A stretch of 64,000 nt of DNA from Actinacidiphila yanglinensis (GTDB lineage Bacteria; Actinomycetota; Actinomycetes; Streptomycetales; Streptomycetaceae): the NCBI RefSeq assembly GCF_900107965.1, contig NZ_FNVU01000032.1, positions 25,106-89,105 of the forward strand. The letters run 5' to 3'. The translations under genes were made by a program, and so were the position numbers. Below are positions 17,141-25,055 of this stretch, in pieces. The first letter of the stretch is position 1. Each line of letters begins with the position of its first letter. Under the pieces are notes generated by a model. It did no database searches. It was not told where the DNA came from and saw only the letters and a program-made list of their open reading frames with translations.

Positions 17141-18271
17141 CTAGACGCTTCGCTCCGGGAGGGGACCCGCGGCTGCGGGCACGTCCGTCCTGGACTCGAG
17201 GGCGTGCAGCACCGCGACCATGTCGGCGCCGCCGTGGCCGAGCCGGACCGTCTCCTGGAACAGGCTGTGGCAGACGTCGAGCAGTGGGGAGGCCACGCCC
17301 GACTGCCTGGCGGCGGACGCGATCAGCCGGTTGTTCTTGAGCACGTCCACCACCCCCGCCTGCACCGAGAAGTCACGGTCGCGCAGCTTCGGCGCCTTCA
17401 TCCGGGACACCCCGCTGGCCATCGGACCGGCGTCGAGCACGGCCAGGAAGCGGTCGCGGTCCAGGCCGTGCCGGTCGGCGAAGTGGAACGCCTCGGTCAG
17501 GCCGGTCACCGTCGTGATCAGGAAGAGGTTCACCGCGAGCTTGGTCACCAGGGCGTCGGGGACGGCGCCGCACACGAACGTCTCGTGGCACATCGGGGCC
17601 AGCAGCGGCAGGACGGTGGCGACCGCACGCTCCTCCCCGGCGACCATCCCCACCAACCGCCCCTGCTCCGCAGGGAGTCGCGAGCCGGACACCGGTGCTT
17701 CCACGTAACTCCCTCCCGCCGCCCGGATGTCGGCCTCCAGGGCGCGGGAGTACTCCGGGGACGTGGTGCCCATGTGGACCAGGACGCGGCCGGCGGTGCG
17801 TTCGGCGAAGGCGGGGGTGCCGCGGCCGAGTACGGCGTCGATGGCGGCGTCGTCGGCGAGCATGAGGAAGACGGTGCGGCAGCGGGCGAGGACCTCGACC
17901 GCCTCGGCCGCGACACTCGCTCCGGCCGCGCGCAGCGGCTCACAGCGTTCCGGGGTGCGGTTCCACACCACCAGGGGGACGCCGGACCGGGCCAGGTTGA
18001 GCGCCATGGGCTGCCCCATGACGCCGAGGCCGAGGAATCCCGTCTCGCCGCCGGTGCCCCCGGTGCCGCCCGCACCTATTCCGCCGGCCGCCCCGTGCAC
18101 GTGGGCCACCGCGCCCGCCCCGCTCGCGTCGTACACGTCGTTCACGTCATCCGTGCCGGGGGAAACGCTCGCCGTGCCCCCGTCCCCTGTCCCGTCGGCA
18201 CTACCCGTGCTGCCGTTGCTGCCTGCGCTCATCGCGGACCGCCCGCCGTCCTCTGGTGCGTGATCTGTCAT
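17141..18271 (-). CDS. NAD(P)-dependent beta-hydroxyacid dehydrogenase family oxidoreductase
   Basis: A protein of up to 376 residues in the 3-hydroxyisobutyrate dehydrogenase/imine-reductase-like family. The Rossmann motif GFLGLGVMGQPMA is at about residues 78-90. It is followed by the substrate loop VEAPVSGSRLPAEQG and the C-terminal helix with KLAVNLFL, where the Lys is the usual catalytic residue. The first 77 residues are Gly/Ser/Thr/Asp-rich and not conserved, so the true start may be a downstream ATG (18230-18232) or GTG. If the 18271 start is right, the transcript has little leader. It is divergent from a GNAT-TetR pair over two palindromic operators and is the likely target of that TetR. 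The substrate is unknown. Confidence 0.82.
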   Translation of the reverse strand: MTDHAPEDGGRSAMSAGSNGSTGSADGTGDGGTASVSPGTDDVNDVYDASGAGAVAHVHGAAGGIGAGGTGGTGGETGFLGLGVMGQPMALNLARSGVPLVVWNRTPERCEPLRAAGASVAAEAVEVLARCRTVFLMLADDAAIDAVLGRGTPAFAERTAGRVLVHMGTTSPEYSRALEADIRAAGGSYVEAPVSGSRLPAEQGRLVGMVAGEERAVATVLPLLAPMCHETFVCGAVPDALVTKLAVNLFLITTVTGLTEAFHFADRHGLDRDRFLAVLDAGPMASGVSRMKAPKLRDRDFSVQAGVVDVLKNNRLIASAARQSGVASPLLDVCHSLFQETVRLGHGGADMVAVLHALESRTDVPAAAGPLPERSV

Positions 18272-18281
18272 CGCTTGCGGT

Positions 18282-18299
18282 TTATGACAGCGGTCATAA
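18282..18299. promoter_or_regulatory. TetR-type operator 1
   Basis: A perfect 7-4-7 inverted repeat, TTATGAC (18282-18288) and GTCATAA (18293-18299), in the divergent promoter between the dehydrogenase and the GNAT gene. Confidence 0.75.
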
Positions 18300-18306
18300 T
18301 ACTGAG

Positions 18307-18326
18307 ACTATGACGACGGTCATAGT
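18307..18326. promoter_or_regulatory. TetR-type operator 2, overlapping a start codon
   Basis: A perfect 8-4-8 inverted repeat, ACTATGAC (18307-18314) and GTCATAGT (18319-18326). Its centre is 26 bp from that of operator 1 and both share the ATGAC-N4-GTCAT core. The ATG at 18310 lies inside it. Confidence 0.75.
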
Positions 18327-19035
18327 GGGTACGCAGCGGCCGCTCCCCGGGCCGACCGCGCGACGGGCTCCGACGCCCGCACGGAAGCCGGATCGGCAGC
18401 TGGATCGGGAGCCGGACCCACGCGGGCCCGCCCCGAAGTGGCGGGTGGCGCCCGTCCGGCCGCAGGACGAGGCCGCGCTCGCGGAGCTGTTCGCGCGCTG
18501 CTCGGCGGAGACGGTCCGGCTGCGCTTCTTCGGGCGGCCGCGCGAGCTGCCCCGCCCCTACCTCGACGCGATGCTCGCGGGGCGTCCTGAGACGCACGAC
18601 GCGGTCGTGGCCTATCCGGAGTACCCGGAGGGAGCCGGTGGTCCCGAGGGACCCGAGGCGCCGGAGGGCTGGGCGGGTCCGGTGGGCCTGGGCAGCCTCA
18701 CGGCGGGCGGCCTGGCCCCGGGCGCGTCCCTCTACCCCGGCGACGATGCGCACCCGGTCGGTGAGCTGGGCCTGCTCGTCGTCGACGACTGGCAGCGGCG
18801 CGGCGCGGGCGGGGCGATGCTCGACACGCTGCTCGACCGGGCCCGGGCGCGCGGGATGCGGCTGGTGTCGGCGTCCGTACTCACGGGCAGGCGAGGGCTG
18901 TTGGACGTGCTGGGGCGGCGACTCCCGACAGTGCGGATGACGCGCGACATCGACGCCCTGACCGGCGTCTATAGGCTGGACGCCGAGCAGTGGGCGGAGG
19001 CGGGAGACGGTGGACGCGGGCAGGGGCACGGCTGA
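18310..19035 (+). CDS. GNAT family N-acetyltransferase
   Basis: A protein of up to 241 residues. The ATG at 18310 sits within an operator, which would imply a leaderless or very short-leader transcript. A later start near the WRVAPVRPQDEAALAELF segment (about residue 43) is possible. The domain follows the GNAT layout: VRPQDEAALAELFARCSAETVRLRFFG, GELGLLVVDDWQRRGAGGAML (motif A with RRGAGG) and ARGMRLVSASVLTGRRGLLD. The RCSAETVRLRFFG element is common in acetyltransferases related to the acetyl-CoA synthetase-linked Pat family. The C-terminal end overlaps the TetR gene by 26 bases. Confidence 0.8.
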   Translation: MTTVIVGTQRPLPGPTARRAPTPARKPDRQLDREPDPRGPAPKWRVAPVRPQDEAALAELFARCSAETVRLRFFGRPRELPRPYLDAMLAGRPETHDAVVAYPEYPEGAGGPEGPEAPEGWAGPVGLGSLTAGGLAPGASLYPGDDAHPVGELGLLVVDDWQRRGAGGAMLDTLLDRARARGMRLVSASVLTGRRGLLDVLGRRLPTVRMTRDIDALTGVYRLDAEQWAEAGDGGRGQGHG

Positions 19036-19681
19036 GGCGGGCGACGGCAAGGGCACCGGAGAGGGCGACGGCGGTGCGCCGCGGCCTCGTACGTACGGAC
19101 CGCGCGAACGCATGGTGTTCAGCGCGGCCCAGCTCATCCGCCGCGACGGCGTGAACGCCACCGGCATGCGCGAGGTGGCCGTCCACGCGGGCGCGCCGCG
19201 CGGCTCACTCCAGCACTACTTCCCGGGCGGCAAGCAGCAGTTGGTCGACGAGGCGGTGGCTTGGTCCGGACGGTACGCGGCCCGCCGGATCGGCCGCTTC
19301 CTCGCCGCCCTGCCCGAGCCGTCGCCGAGCGCGCTGTTCGCCGCGATGGTCGGGCAGTGGATCCGGGAGTACGAGACCGAGGGGTTCGGCGCGGGCTGCC
19401 CCGTGGCGGCCGCGACCGTCGACTGCGCGCAGTCCGCCGAGTCCACCCGGCGCAGCGCCGCCGGTGCCTTCGCCACCTGGAACGCGCCCCTCGCCGACGC
19501 CCTCACCGGTTTCGGCGTACCCGCGGCGCAGGCGCCCGCCCTCGCCCTCCTCATGATCAGCACCCTTGAGGGCGCCCTGCTCATCGCCCGCGCCGAGGGG
19601 TCCACGGCACCCCTGGAGACGGTCGCCCGCGAACTCGGGCCGCTGCTCGACGGGTGCGCCACCGGCCGGGACCGGACCTGA
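19010..19681 (+). CDS. TetR/AcrR family transcriptional regulator, LmrA/YxaF-like
   Basis: A 223-residue repressor starting at GTG, overlapping the GNAT gene by 26 bases in another frame. After a Gly/Asp-rich N-terminus (1-28), the HTH spans about 30-75: RERMVFSAAQLIRRDGVNATGMREVAVHAGAPRGSLQHYFPGGKQQLV. The PRGSLQHYFPGGK recognition segment and the C-terminal GCPVAAATVD.A region fit the LmrA/YxaF group, which often senses flavonoids or drugs. The two perfect palindromes at 18282-18326 are probably its operators, so it likely controls its own operon and the divergent dehydrogenase. Confidence 0.88.
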   Translation: MDAGRGTAEAGDGKGTGEGDGGAPRPRTYGPRERMVFSAAQLIRRDGVNATGMREVAVHAGAPRGSLQHYFPGGKQQLVDEAVAWSGRYAARRIGRFLAALPEPSPSALFAAMVGQWIREYETEGFGAGCPVAAATVDCAQSAESTRRSAAGAFATWNAPLADALTGFGVPAAQAPALALLMISTLEGALLIARAEGSTAPLETVARELGPLLDGCATGRDRT

Positions 19682-19711
19682 TCACCGAACTACGGGTCGC
19701 GCGGCGGGCAT

Positions 19712-21295
19712 TCAGGCCGAAGGGATGTGCCAGGAGAGCCAGTCGAGGACCTCGTCGACCTGCCGGGCGTCGAACTCATGGGCCACACCGTCGAGGACGA
19801 CATGGCGCAGGCGGTCGGGGACGTCCGCGTAGGCGGGGGCGAGCGCCGCGGCGAAGTCCGCGATGTGCGCGGGGGTGGTGAGCGGATCGCGGTCACCCGC
19901 GATGAGCAACAGAGGGCGCGGGGCGAGGAGTTCGGCGAGGTGGGGGCCGGGGCCGCCCTCGCGGACGCGGGGCGCGGCGCCGAGGTCGGCGAACTGCGGG
20001 AGCAGCGTGACGTCGCAGACCGGCATGATGGCCGCGCCGCAGGCGATCCGGCGGTCGCCGGCGAGCTTGAGGAGGGTCTGCAGGCCGCCCCAGGACTGGC
20101 CCACGAGCGCGATCCGGTCGGCGCCCGCGACCACGCCGAGGCCGAGGGCACCGTCGACGAGCGCGGTGGCCTCCTCGCGCGCGAGGGCGAGCAGGTCGGG
20201 GCCCTTCCCGGACAGGCTCTCCTGGTGGAGGGCGACGGCGTCCTCCCAGGTCCGCTTGCGATCGCCGTGGCCCGGCGCGTCGGGCACCAGCACGTCGTAC
20301 CCGGCGTTGAGCAGCGCGGCCACCAGGTTGGGGCTGACCCGGTTGCCGGCGACGCCCGGCGGCAGCGCCTGCTCCTTGTTCGCGGTGAACCCGTTGTAGA
20401 AGATCACCAGGCAGTCGCGCCGGGCTTCGGGCGGCGCGTCGATCTGCACGCACGGGATGGGGTCCTCGCCGCCGCCGCGCGGCAGGAAGACGGTGCGCGC
20501 GTGCGGCCACGGCCGCCAGGGTGACACCGGTCCGAGCGGCCCCGCCAGGTGGGACGCGGCGCGCACCGCCTCGACGAGCGCCTCGGCGAAGAGCTGCCCG
20601 ACGAGTTCGGGCGAGGTGTGCTCGGGCAGCGGCGCCGTCAGGTCCGCCCGTTTCAGCAGCGGACGGGACGGCTGCGCGGCCACGTACGCGATGCGGGCGC
20701 CGGCCTCCCGGGCCGCCTCGACACCGGGGGTCTGCCCGAAGTCCGCGGGGCCGTAGGCGAGAAGGAGCACGACGGCGCCCGGGGCGAGCCCGCGGGCGCG
20801 GGCGGCCCAGTGCGCGGGGACGGCCGACTGCGCGGCGTGCACGGAGAGTTCGGCCAGTCCGGTGGCCAGCACGCCCGCGGCGCCCGCGAGTTCGGCGGCC
20901 GGCCAGATCTCCACCTGCGCGGCGGTCCGCACCGCCTGGGCAACGGTCGGCAGCGAGGCGTCCGTTCGCAGCCGGTCGGCGAGGGCGGCGAGCCGGTCGG
21001 TGGGCGCCTCACGGGAACCGTGGCTCTCGGCGGCGAAGTCGTTCGCCACCCCGAGCCGCAGCGCCGCGTACCCGGGGAAGCCCACGCTGCGGCAGAAGCG
21101 GGAGACGGTGGGCTGCGCCACCTCGCAGAGTTCGGCGAACTCCCCGATGGACAGGGCGATCGCGCGGGCCGGTTCGGCGAGGACGCGCTCGGCCACCCGG
21201 CGTTCGGCCGGTGACAGGTCCGGCAGGGCGGCGCGGATGCGGTCGAGGGCAGCGGTGCGGGTGCCGGGGGAAGGCGGCTGTTCCAACAAGGCCAT
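19712..21295 (-). CDS. Fusion protein: RpiR-type HTH + SIS domain + alpha/beta hydrolase
   Basis: A 527-residue three-module protein. The ATG at 21293-21295 begins MALLEQPPSP; upstream in-frame sequence is not protein-like. Residues about 10-88 are an RpiR/MurR HTH (LSPAERRVAERVL, SIGEFAELCEVAQPTVSRFCRSVGFPGY). About 95-245 resemble a diverged SIS sugar-phosphate domain (RGLAPGAVVLLLAYGPADF, then AREAGARIAYVA...RADLTAPLP). About 275-527 are an alpha/beta hydrolase with nucleophile loop VGQSWGG, acid loop GDRDPL and a His in GVAHEFD, so a full catalytic triad appears present. It is divergent from the transporter operon and is probably its regulator. Whether the hydrolase acts on an acylated sugar ligand or has a separate role is open. 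Confidence 0.82.
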   Translation of the reverse strand: MALLEQPPSPGTRTAALDRIRAALPDLSPAERRVAERVLAEPARAIALSIGEFAELCEVAQPTVSRFCRSVGFPGYAALRLGVANDFAAESHGSREAPTDRLAALADRLRTDASLPTVAQAVRTAAQVEIWPAAELAGAAGVLATGLAELSVHAAQSAVPAHWAARARGLAPGAVVLLLAYGPADFGQTPGVEAAREAGARIAYVAAQPSRPLLKRADLTAPLPEHTSPELVGQLFAEALVEAVRAASHLAGPLGPVSPWRPWPHARTVFLPRGGGEDPIPCVQIDAPPEARRDCLVIFYNGFTANKEQALPPGVAGNRVSPNLVAALLNAGYDVLVPDAPGHGDRKRTWEDAVALHQESLSGKGPDLLALAREEATALVDGALGLGVVAGADRIALVGQSWGGLQTLLKLAGDRRIACGAAIMPVCDVTLLPQFADLGAAPRVREGGPGPHLAELLAPRPLLLIAGDRDPLTTPAHIADFAAALAPAYADVPDRLRHVVLDGVAHEFDARQVDEVLDWLSWHIPSA

Positions 21296-21298
21296 GGC

Positions 21299-21336
21299 GC
21301 AAGTATATTGCATAGCGGTTACACCGCAAGTAATAT
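21299..21336. promoter_or_regulatory. Candidate RpiR-family operators
   Basis: Between the divergent RpiR-fusion and permease genes. A perfect 5-3-5 inverted repeat GCGGT/ACCGC lies at 21315-21327. It is flanked by two direct copies of GCAAGTA(A)TAT at 21299 and 21326, 27 bp apart; the first also reads as GCAA-N5-TTGC. Local A+T content is high for this genome, so promoter elements probably lie here as well. Confidence 0.5.
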
Positions 21337-21404
21337 CCCGACGACCAACGGCGCATATCTCATACCGCACCGAGCCAGGAGTTCCGCACAGCCACGGAGA
21401 TCCC

Positions 21405-22424
21405 ATGCCAGCCCCAAGCGTTGCCGCTTCCTCCCGCAAGAGCCGCAGACCGCAGGGCCGTTCCCCCGGTGTCCCGCCAACCCCGCCACCCGACCCCCGA
21501 GTTCGCACCAGGCGGCAGGCGCGGCGGCGCTCCGACGCGGTGCTGCTCCTCATGGGCGCGCCCGCTCTGCTGCTCCTGCTCGTCTTCAACTACCTGCCGA
21601 TGGCGGGCCTGGTGGCCGCCTTCGAGGACTACCGGCCGCGCGAGGGCTTCCTGCACAGCTCCTGGGTCGGCCTGGAGAACTTCCGCTACCTGTTCACCGG
21701 CGGCGACACCTGGCACATCACCTACAACACCGTGCTGATGAACGCCCTGATCATCGCCGCCACGCTGGTGTGCTCGCTGGCGCTGGCCCTGCTGCTCAAC
21801 GAGATCCGCGACCTCTCCCCGCGCGTCGCGAAGGTCTACCAGTCGGCGATGTTCCTGCCGTTCGTCTTCTCCTGGGTGGTGGTCAGCTACTTCGTGCTGG
21901 CCTTCCTCGACGCCGACCACGGGCTGGCCAACCAGGTCCTGACCGCGCTCGGCCGGCACCCGGTGGACTGGTACGCCGACCCCGGGCCGTGGCGGATCGT
22001 GCTGGTGGTGGTGGCGGTCTGGAAGGGCGTCGGCTTCTGGGTGGTGGCCTACCTCGCGGCGATCCTCGCCATCGACCCGGAACTCTACGAGGCGGCCGCG
22101 ATCGACGGCGCCTCGCGCTGGCAGCAGAACCGGCGGATCACCCTCCCCCTGCTCACCCCGATGATCAGCATCAACCTGCTCCTGGACGTCAGCCACATCT
22201 TCCACGCGGACTTCGGGCTGTTCTTCCAGGTGCCACGCAACAGCACCCCGCTCTATCCGACCACCGACGTGATCGACACCTACGTGTACCGCTCGCTCAC
22301 CTCGCTCGGCGATGTGGGCATGTCCGCCGCGGCCGGCCTCTACCAGGCGTTCGTCGGCTTCGTGCTCGTGGTCGGCGCCAACTGGCTGGTGCGCCGCCGC
22401 AACCCCGACAAGGCCCTGTTCTGA
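21405..22424 (+). CDS. ABC transporter permease, LplB/YteP-like
   Basis: A 339-residue inner-membrane protein of the carbohydrate uptake 1 family. The ATG at 21405 has GGAGA upstream. After a basic cytoplasmic N-terminus (about 1-40) come six predicted hydrophobic segments, starting with VLLLMGAPALLLLLVFNYLP. The permease signature EAAAIDGASRWQQNRRITLPLL near residue 230 is the EAA loop that contacts the ATPase. It pairs with the next gene. The LplB/YteP subgroup imports oligosaccharides such as unsaturated rhamnogalacturonan pieces in Bacillus; the substrate here is inferred only from context. Confidence 0.9.
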   Translation: MPAPSVAASSRKSRRPQGRSPGVPPTPPPDPRVRTRRQARRRSDAVLLLMGAPALLLLLVFNYLPMAGLVAAFEDYRPREGFLHSSWVGLENFRYLFTGGDTWHITYNTVLMNALIIAATLVCSLALALLLNEIRDLSPRVAKVYQSAMFLPFVFSWVVVSYFVLAFLDADHGLANQVLTALGRHPVDWYADPGPWRIVLVVVAVWKGVGFWVVAYLAAILAIDPELYEAAAIDGASRWQQNRRITLPLLTPMISINLLLDVSHIFHADFGLFFQVPRNSTPLYPTTDVIDTYVYRSLTSLGDVGMSAAAGLYQAFVGFVLVVGANWLVRRRNPDKALF

Positions 22425-22444
22425 GTGCGGATCTGGAGACTGCT

Positions 22445-23407
22445 GTGACCGCTGCGACCCTCACCGACGAATCCCCGCACCGCGGGACCGCACGCCGCCG
22501 CCCCCTGCGCCGTGGCACCCCGCGCCGCGGCCCGGTCGGCACCAACCGCTTCACGGCCGGCCGGATCGCCATCCACGGCCTGCTCGCCCTGTGCTCGATC
22601 GCCTTCCTGGCGCCCCTGTTGATGGTGGTGTCGGCGTCCTTCTCCTCCGAGAGCGCCATCAACGACAAGGGATACTCCCTGCTGCCCCGGCACTTCACCA
22701 CCTTCGCCTACCGCTACGTGGCGGGCGACCCGAGCCAGGTCCTCCAGGCGTACGGCGTCTCGATCCTGGTGACCGTCACCGGCACGCTGGTGTCGCTGCT
22801 GGTGATGTCGATGCTCGCGTACACGCTGGCCCGGCGCGACTACACGCTGCGCCGCCCGCTGACGCTGTACCTGATCTTCGCGATGCTCTTCAACGGCGGC
22901 CTGGTGCCGACGTACATCCTCATCACGCAGTACCTGCACCTGCAGGACACGCTCTTCGTGCTGATCCTGCCCTACCTCGCCTCCCCGTGGTTCGTGATCC
23001 TGCTGCGCACGTACTTCGCCTCGCTGCCGACCGAGATCATGGACGCCGCCCGGATCGACGGCGCCGGCGAACTGCGCACGTTCTTCCAGATCGTGCTGCC
23101 GCTGTCCACGCCCGCGCTGGCCACCGTCGGCCTGTTCACCGGGCTCGTCTACTGGAACGACTGGTGGCTCGGGCTGCTCTACATCGACAACGAGCACCTC
23201 GCCCCGGTCCAGCTCTTCCTGTACCGGATCATCTCCAACATCGACTACGCCGCCAGCACCCCGCAGGCCGGGCAACTCGTCACGGCGCCGGTGCAGACGG
23301 TGCGGATGGCGGTCGCGGTGCTCGCGATCGGGCCGATCGTCATCGCCTTCGGCTTCATCCAGCGCTATCTGGTCCGCGGTATCGCGATCGGCGGGCTCAA
23401 GGGCTGA
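22445..23407 (+). CDS. ABC transporter permease, LplC/YtcP-like
   Basis: A 320-residue inner-membrane partner of the upstream permease. The GTG at 22445 has GGAG about 6 bases upstream and is 20 bp after the first permease stop. Six hydrophobic segments are visible, beginning with IHGLLALCSIAFLAPLLMVVSASF. The EAA-type loop is EIMDAARIDGAGELRTFFQIVLPLS near residue 205. The MLFNGGLVPTYILI and ending RGIAIGGLKG are typical of LplC/YtcP-type carbohydrate permeases. Confidence 0.9.
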   Translation: MTAATLTDESPHRGTARRRPLRRGTPRRGPVGTNRFTAGRIAIHGLLALCSIAFLAPLLMVVSASFSSESAINDKGYSLLPRHFTTFAYRYVAGDPSQVLQAYGVSILVTVTGTLVSLLVMSMLAYTLARRDYTLRRPLTLYLIFAMLFNGGLVPTYILITQYLHLQDTLFVLILPYLASPWFVILLRTYFASLPTEIMDAARIDGAGELRTFFQIVLPLSTPALATVGLFTGLVYWNDWWLGLLYIDNEHLAPVQLFLYRIISNIDYAASTPQAGQLVTAPVQTVRMAVAVLAIGPIVIAFGFIQRYLVRGIAIGGLKG

Positions 23408-23557
23408 CGCGCTCTCCCCGCCACCCGCCCTCTCCGGGCCACCGCACGTCACCCGTCCCCCCAACACCCCTACGCACGAACGCCCTTACGCCCGGTCGCG
23501 CCTGCCCGCACGCCGGCTCCGCCTTCCTCCCACCCGCACCCCGGAGGTTCCTCCACC

Positions 23558-25051
23558 ATGTCCCACGCCCGTACACCGCTCGCCCGCAGATCCGTACTCG
23601 CCGCCGGTGCGGCCGCGGCCGCGAGCAGCGCACTCGCCGCCTGCTCCGGCTCCTCGTCCAAGGGCCCGGGCGGCACCGTCAACCTCACCTACCAGTACAT
23701 GTCCTTCCTCGCCCAGCCCGACCAGGCGCTGGTGCAGAAGGCCCTCGACGCCCGGCTCAAGGCGCTGGGCGCGACCTTCACCGTCACGCTCCAACCGGTG
23801 CTGGACTACACCGAGAAGATGACGCTGAACATGTCCGCCGGCAACGTCGCGGACCTGGTCTTCACCGCGAGCTGGACCAACGACTTCTTCAAGAACGCGG
23901 GCAGCGGCAACTTCCTCGCCCTGGACGACCTGTTGCCGCAGCACGCCCCCAAGCTCTACGCCAGCCTTCCCAAGTCGATCTGGCAGGGCGCCACGGTGGG
24001 CGGCAAGATCTACGCCGCGATCAACCAGCAGCGCTTCCCCAAGCTGTGGGGGGTGTCGCTGCGCCGCGACCTCGCCGAGAAGTACGACCTCGACGTCGCC
24101 TCGCTCACCGGGTACGCCCAGCTGGAGCCGTTCTTCGCCAAGGTCAGGGCGGGCGAGAAGGACGTCATCTGCTGGGCCACCGACAACGCCACCTCCGGCA
24201 CCGCCTTCTACCCCGAGCTGTACGGGTGGGACCCGGTCGCCACCCAGTACGGCCTGGCGGTGAAGTACGACGACACCAGCCGCAAGGTGTTCAACGTCTA
24301 CGCCACCGACGAGTACCGCGCCGCAGCCGAACTCGTCTACTCCTGGCGGCAGAAGGGCTACACCACGAAGGACCCGCTGAGCGCCGCCGACCGCGCCGCC
24401 AAGCAGCACGCGGGCTCCATCGCGGCCTTCAGCACCCAGGCCCCGCCCACCAACCCGCAGTTGGAGAGCTTCCCCACCCTCAGCAAGAGCTTCGTGGCGA
24501 CCCCGCTGCTGAACACCGACGGCGTGGCCTCGACACTCACCGCGGTCAGCCGGGACACCGCGCACGCGGAGGAGTGCGTGCGGTTCCTCGAACTGATCAA
24601 CACCGACAAGGTCCTCTACAACCTGCTGTGCTTCGGCATCGAGGGCAAGCACTACGTCCTCAAGGACGGCGTGGCGACCTTCCCGCCCGGTGTCGACACC
24701 AAGAGCGACCGCTACAACCCCAACCTGGACTGGCAGTACGGCGACCAGTTCAACGCCTTCTATCGGACCGCGGACGACGCGAAGTCCAAGCGCTGGGAGG
24801 TCGAGGCCGCGCTCAACAAGTCCGCGGCGACCTCGGTCGCCCTCGGCTTCGCGCTCGACACCTCCAAGCTGCGCACCCAGGTCGCCACCGTCACCGCGGC
24901 CATCACCCAGTACCAGCAACAGGTCACGATCGGCCTGGTCAAGCCCTCCGACGGCATCCCGAAGCTGCTCAAGCAGCTCGACCGCGCGGGCCTGGACACG
25001 CTGCTGTCGGCGACGCAGGACCAGATGGACACCTGGGCGAAGGGGAAGTGA
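23558..25051 (+). CDS. ABC transporter substrate-binding lipoprotein
   Basis: A 497-residue extracellular binding protein. The N-terminus has both a twin-arginine-like LARRSVLAAGAAAAA and a lipobox LAAC near residue 28, so it is a lipoprotein exported by Tat or Sec. The mature part follows the LipO/LplA-type group 1 carbohydrate binding fold (VNLTYQYMSF, MSAGNVADLVFTASWTNDFF, DGVASTLTAVSRD..HAEECVRFLELIN). The C-terminal third fits the DUF3502 region. It delivers an oligosaccharide to the two permeases. No ATPase gene is adjacent, so a global MsiK-like ATPase is likely used. Confidence 0.88.
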   Translation: MSHARTPLARRSVLAAGAAAAASSALAACSGSSSKGPGGTVNLTYQYMSFLAQPDQALVQKALDARLKALGATFTVTLQPVLDYTEKMTLNMSAGNVADLVFTASWTNDFFKNAGSGNFLALDDLLPQHAPKLYASLPKSIWQGATVGGKIYAAINQQRFPKLWGVSLRRDLAEKYDLDVASLTGYAQLEPFFAKVRAGEKDVICWATDNATSGTAFYPELYGWDPVATQYGLAVKYDDTSRKVFNVYATDEYRAAAELVYSWRQKGYTTKDPLSAADRAAKQHAGSIAAFSTQAPPTNPQLESFPTLSKSFVATPLLNTDGVASTLTAVSRDTAHAEECVRFLELINTDKVLYNLLCFGIEGKHYVLKDGVATFPPGVDTKSDRYNPNLDWQYGDQFNAFYRTADDAKSKRWEVEAALNKSAATSVALGFALDTSKLRTQVATVTAAITQYQQQVTIGLVKPSDGIPKLLKQLDRAGLDTLLSATQDQMDTWAKGK

Positions 25052-25055
25052 CGCC

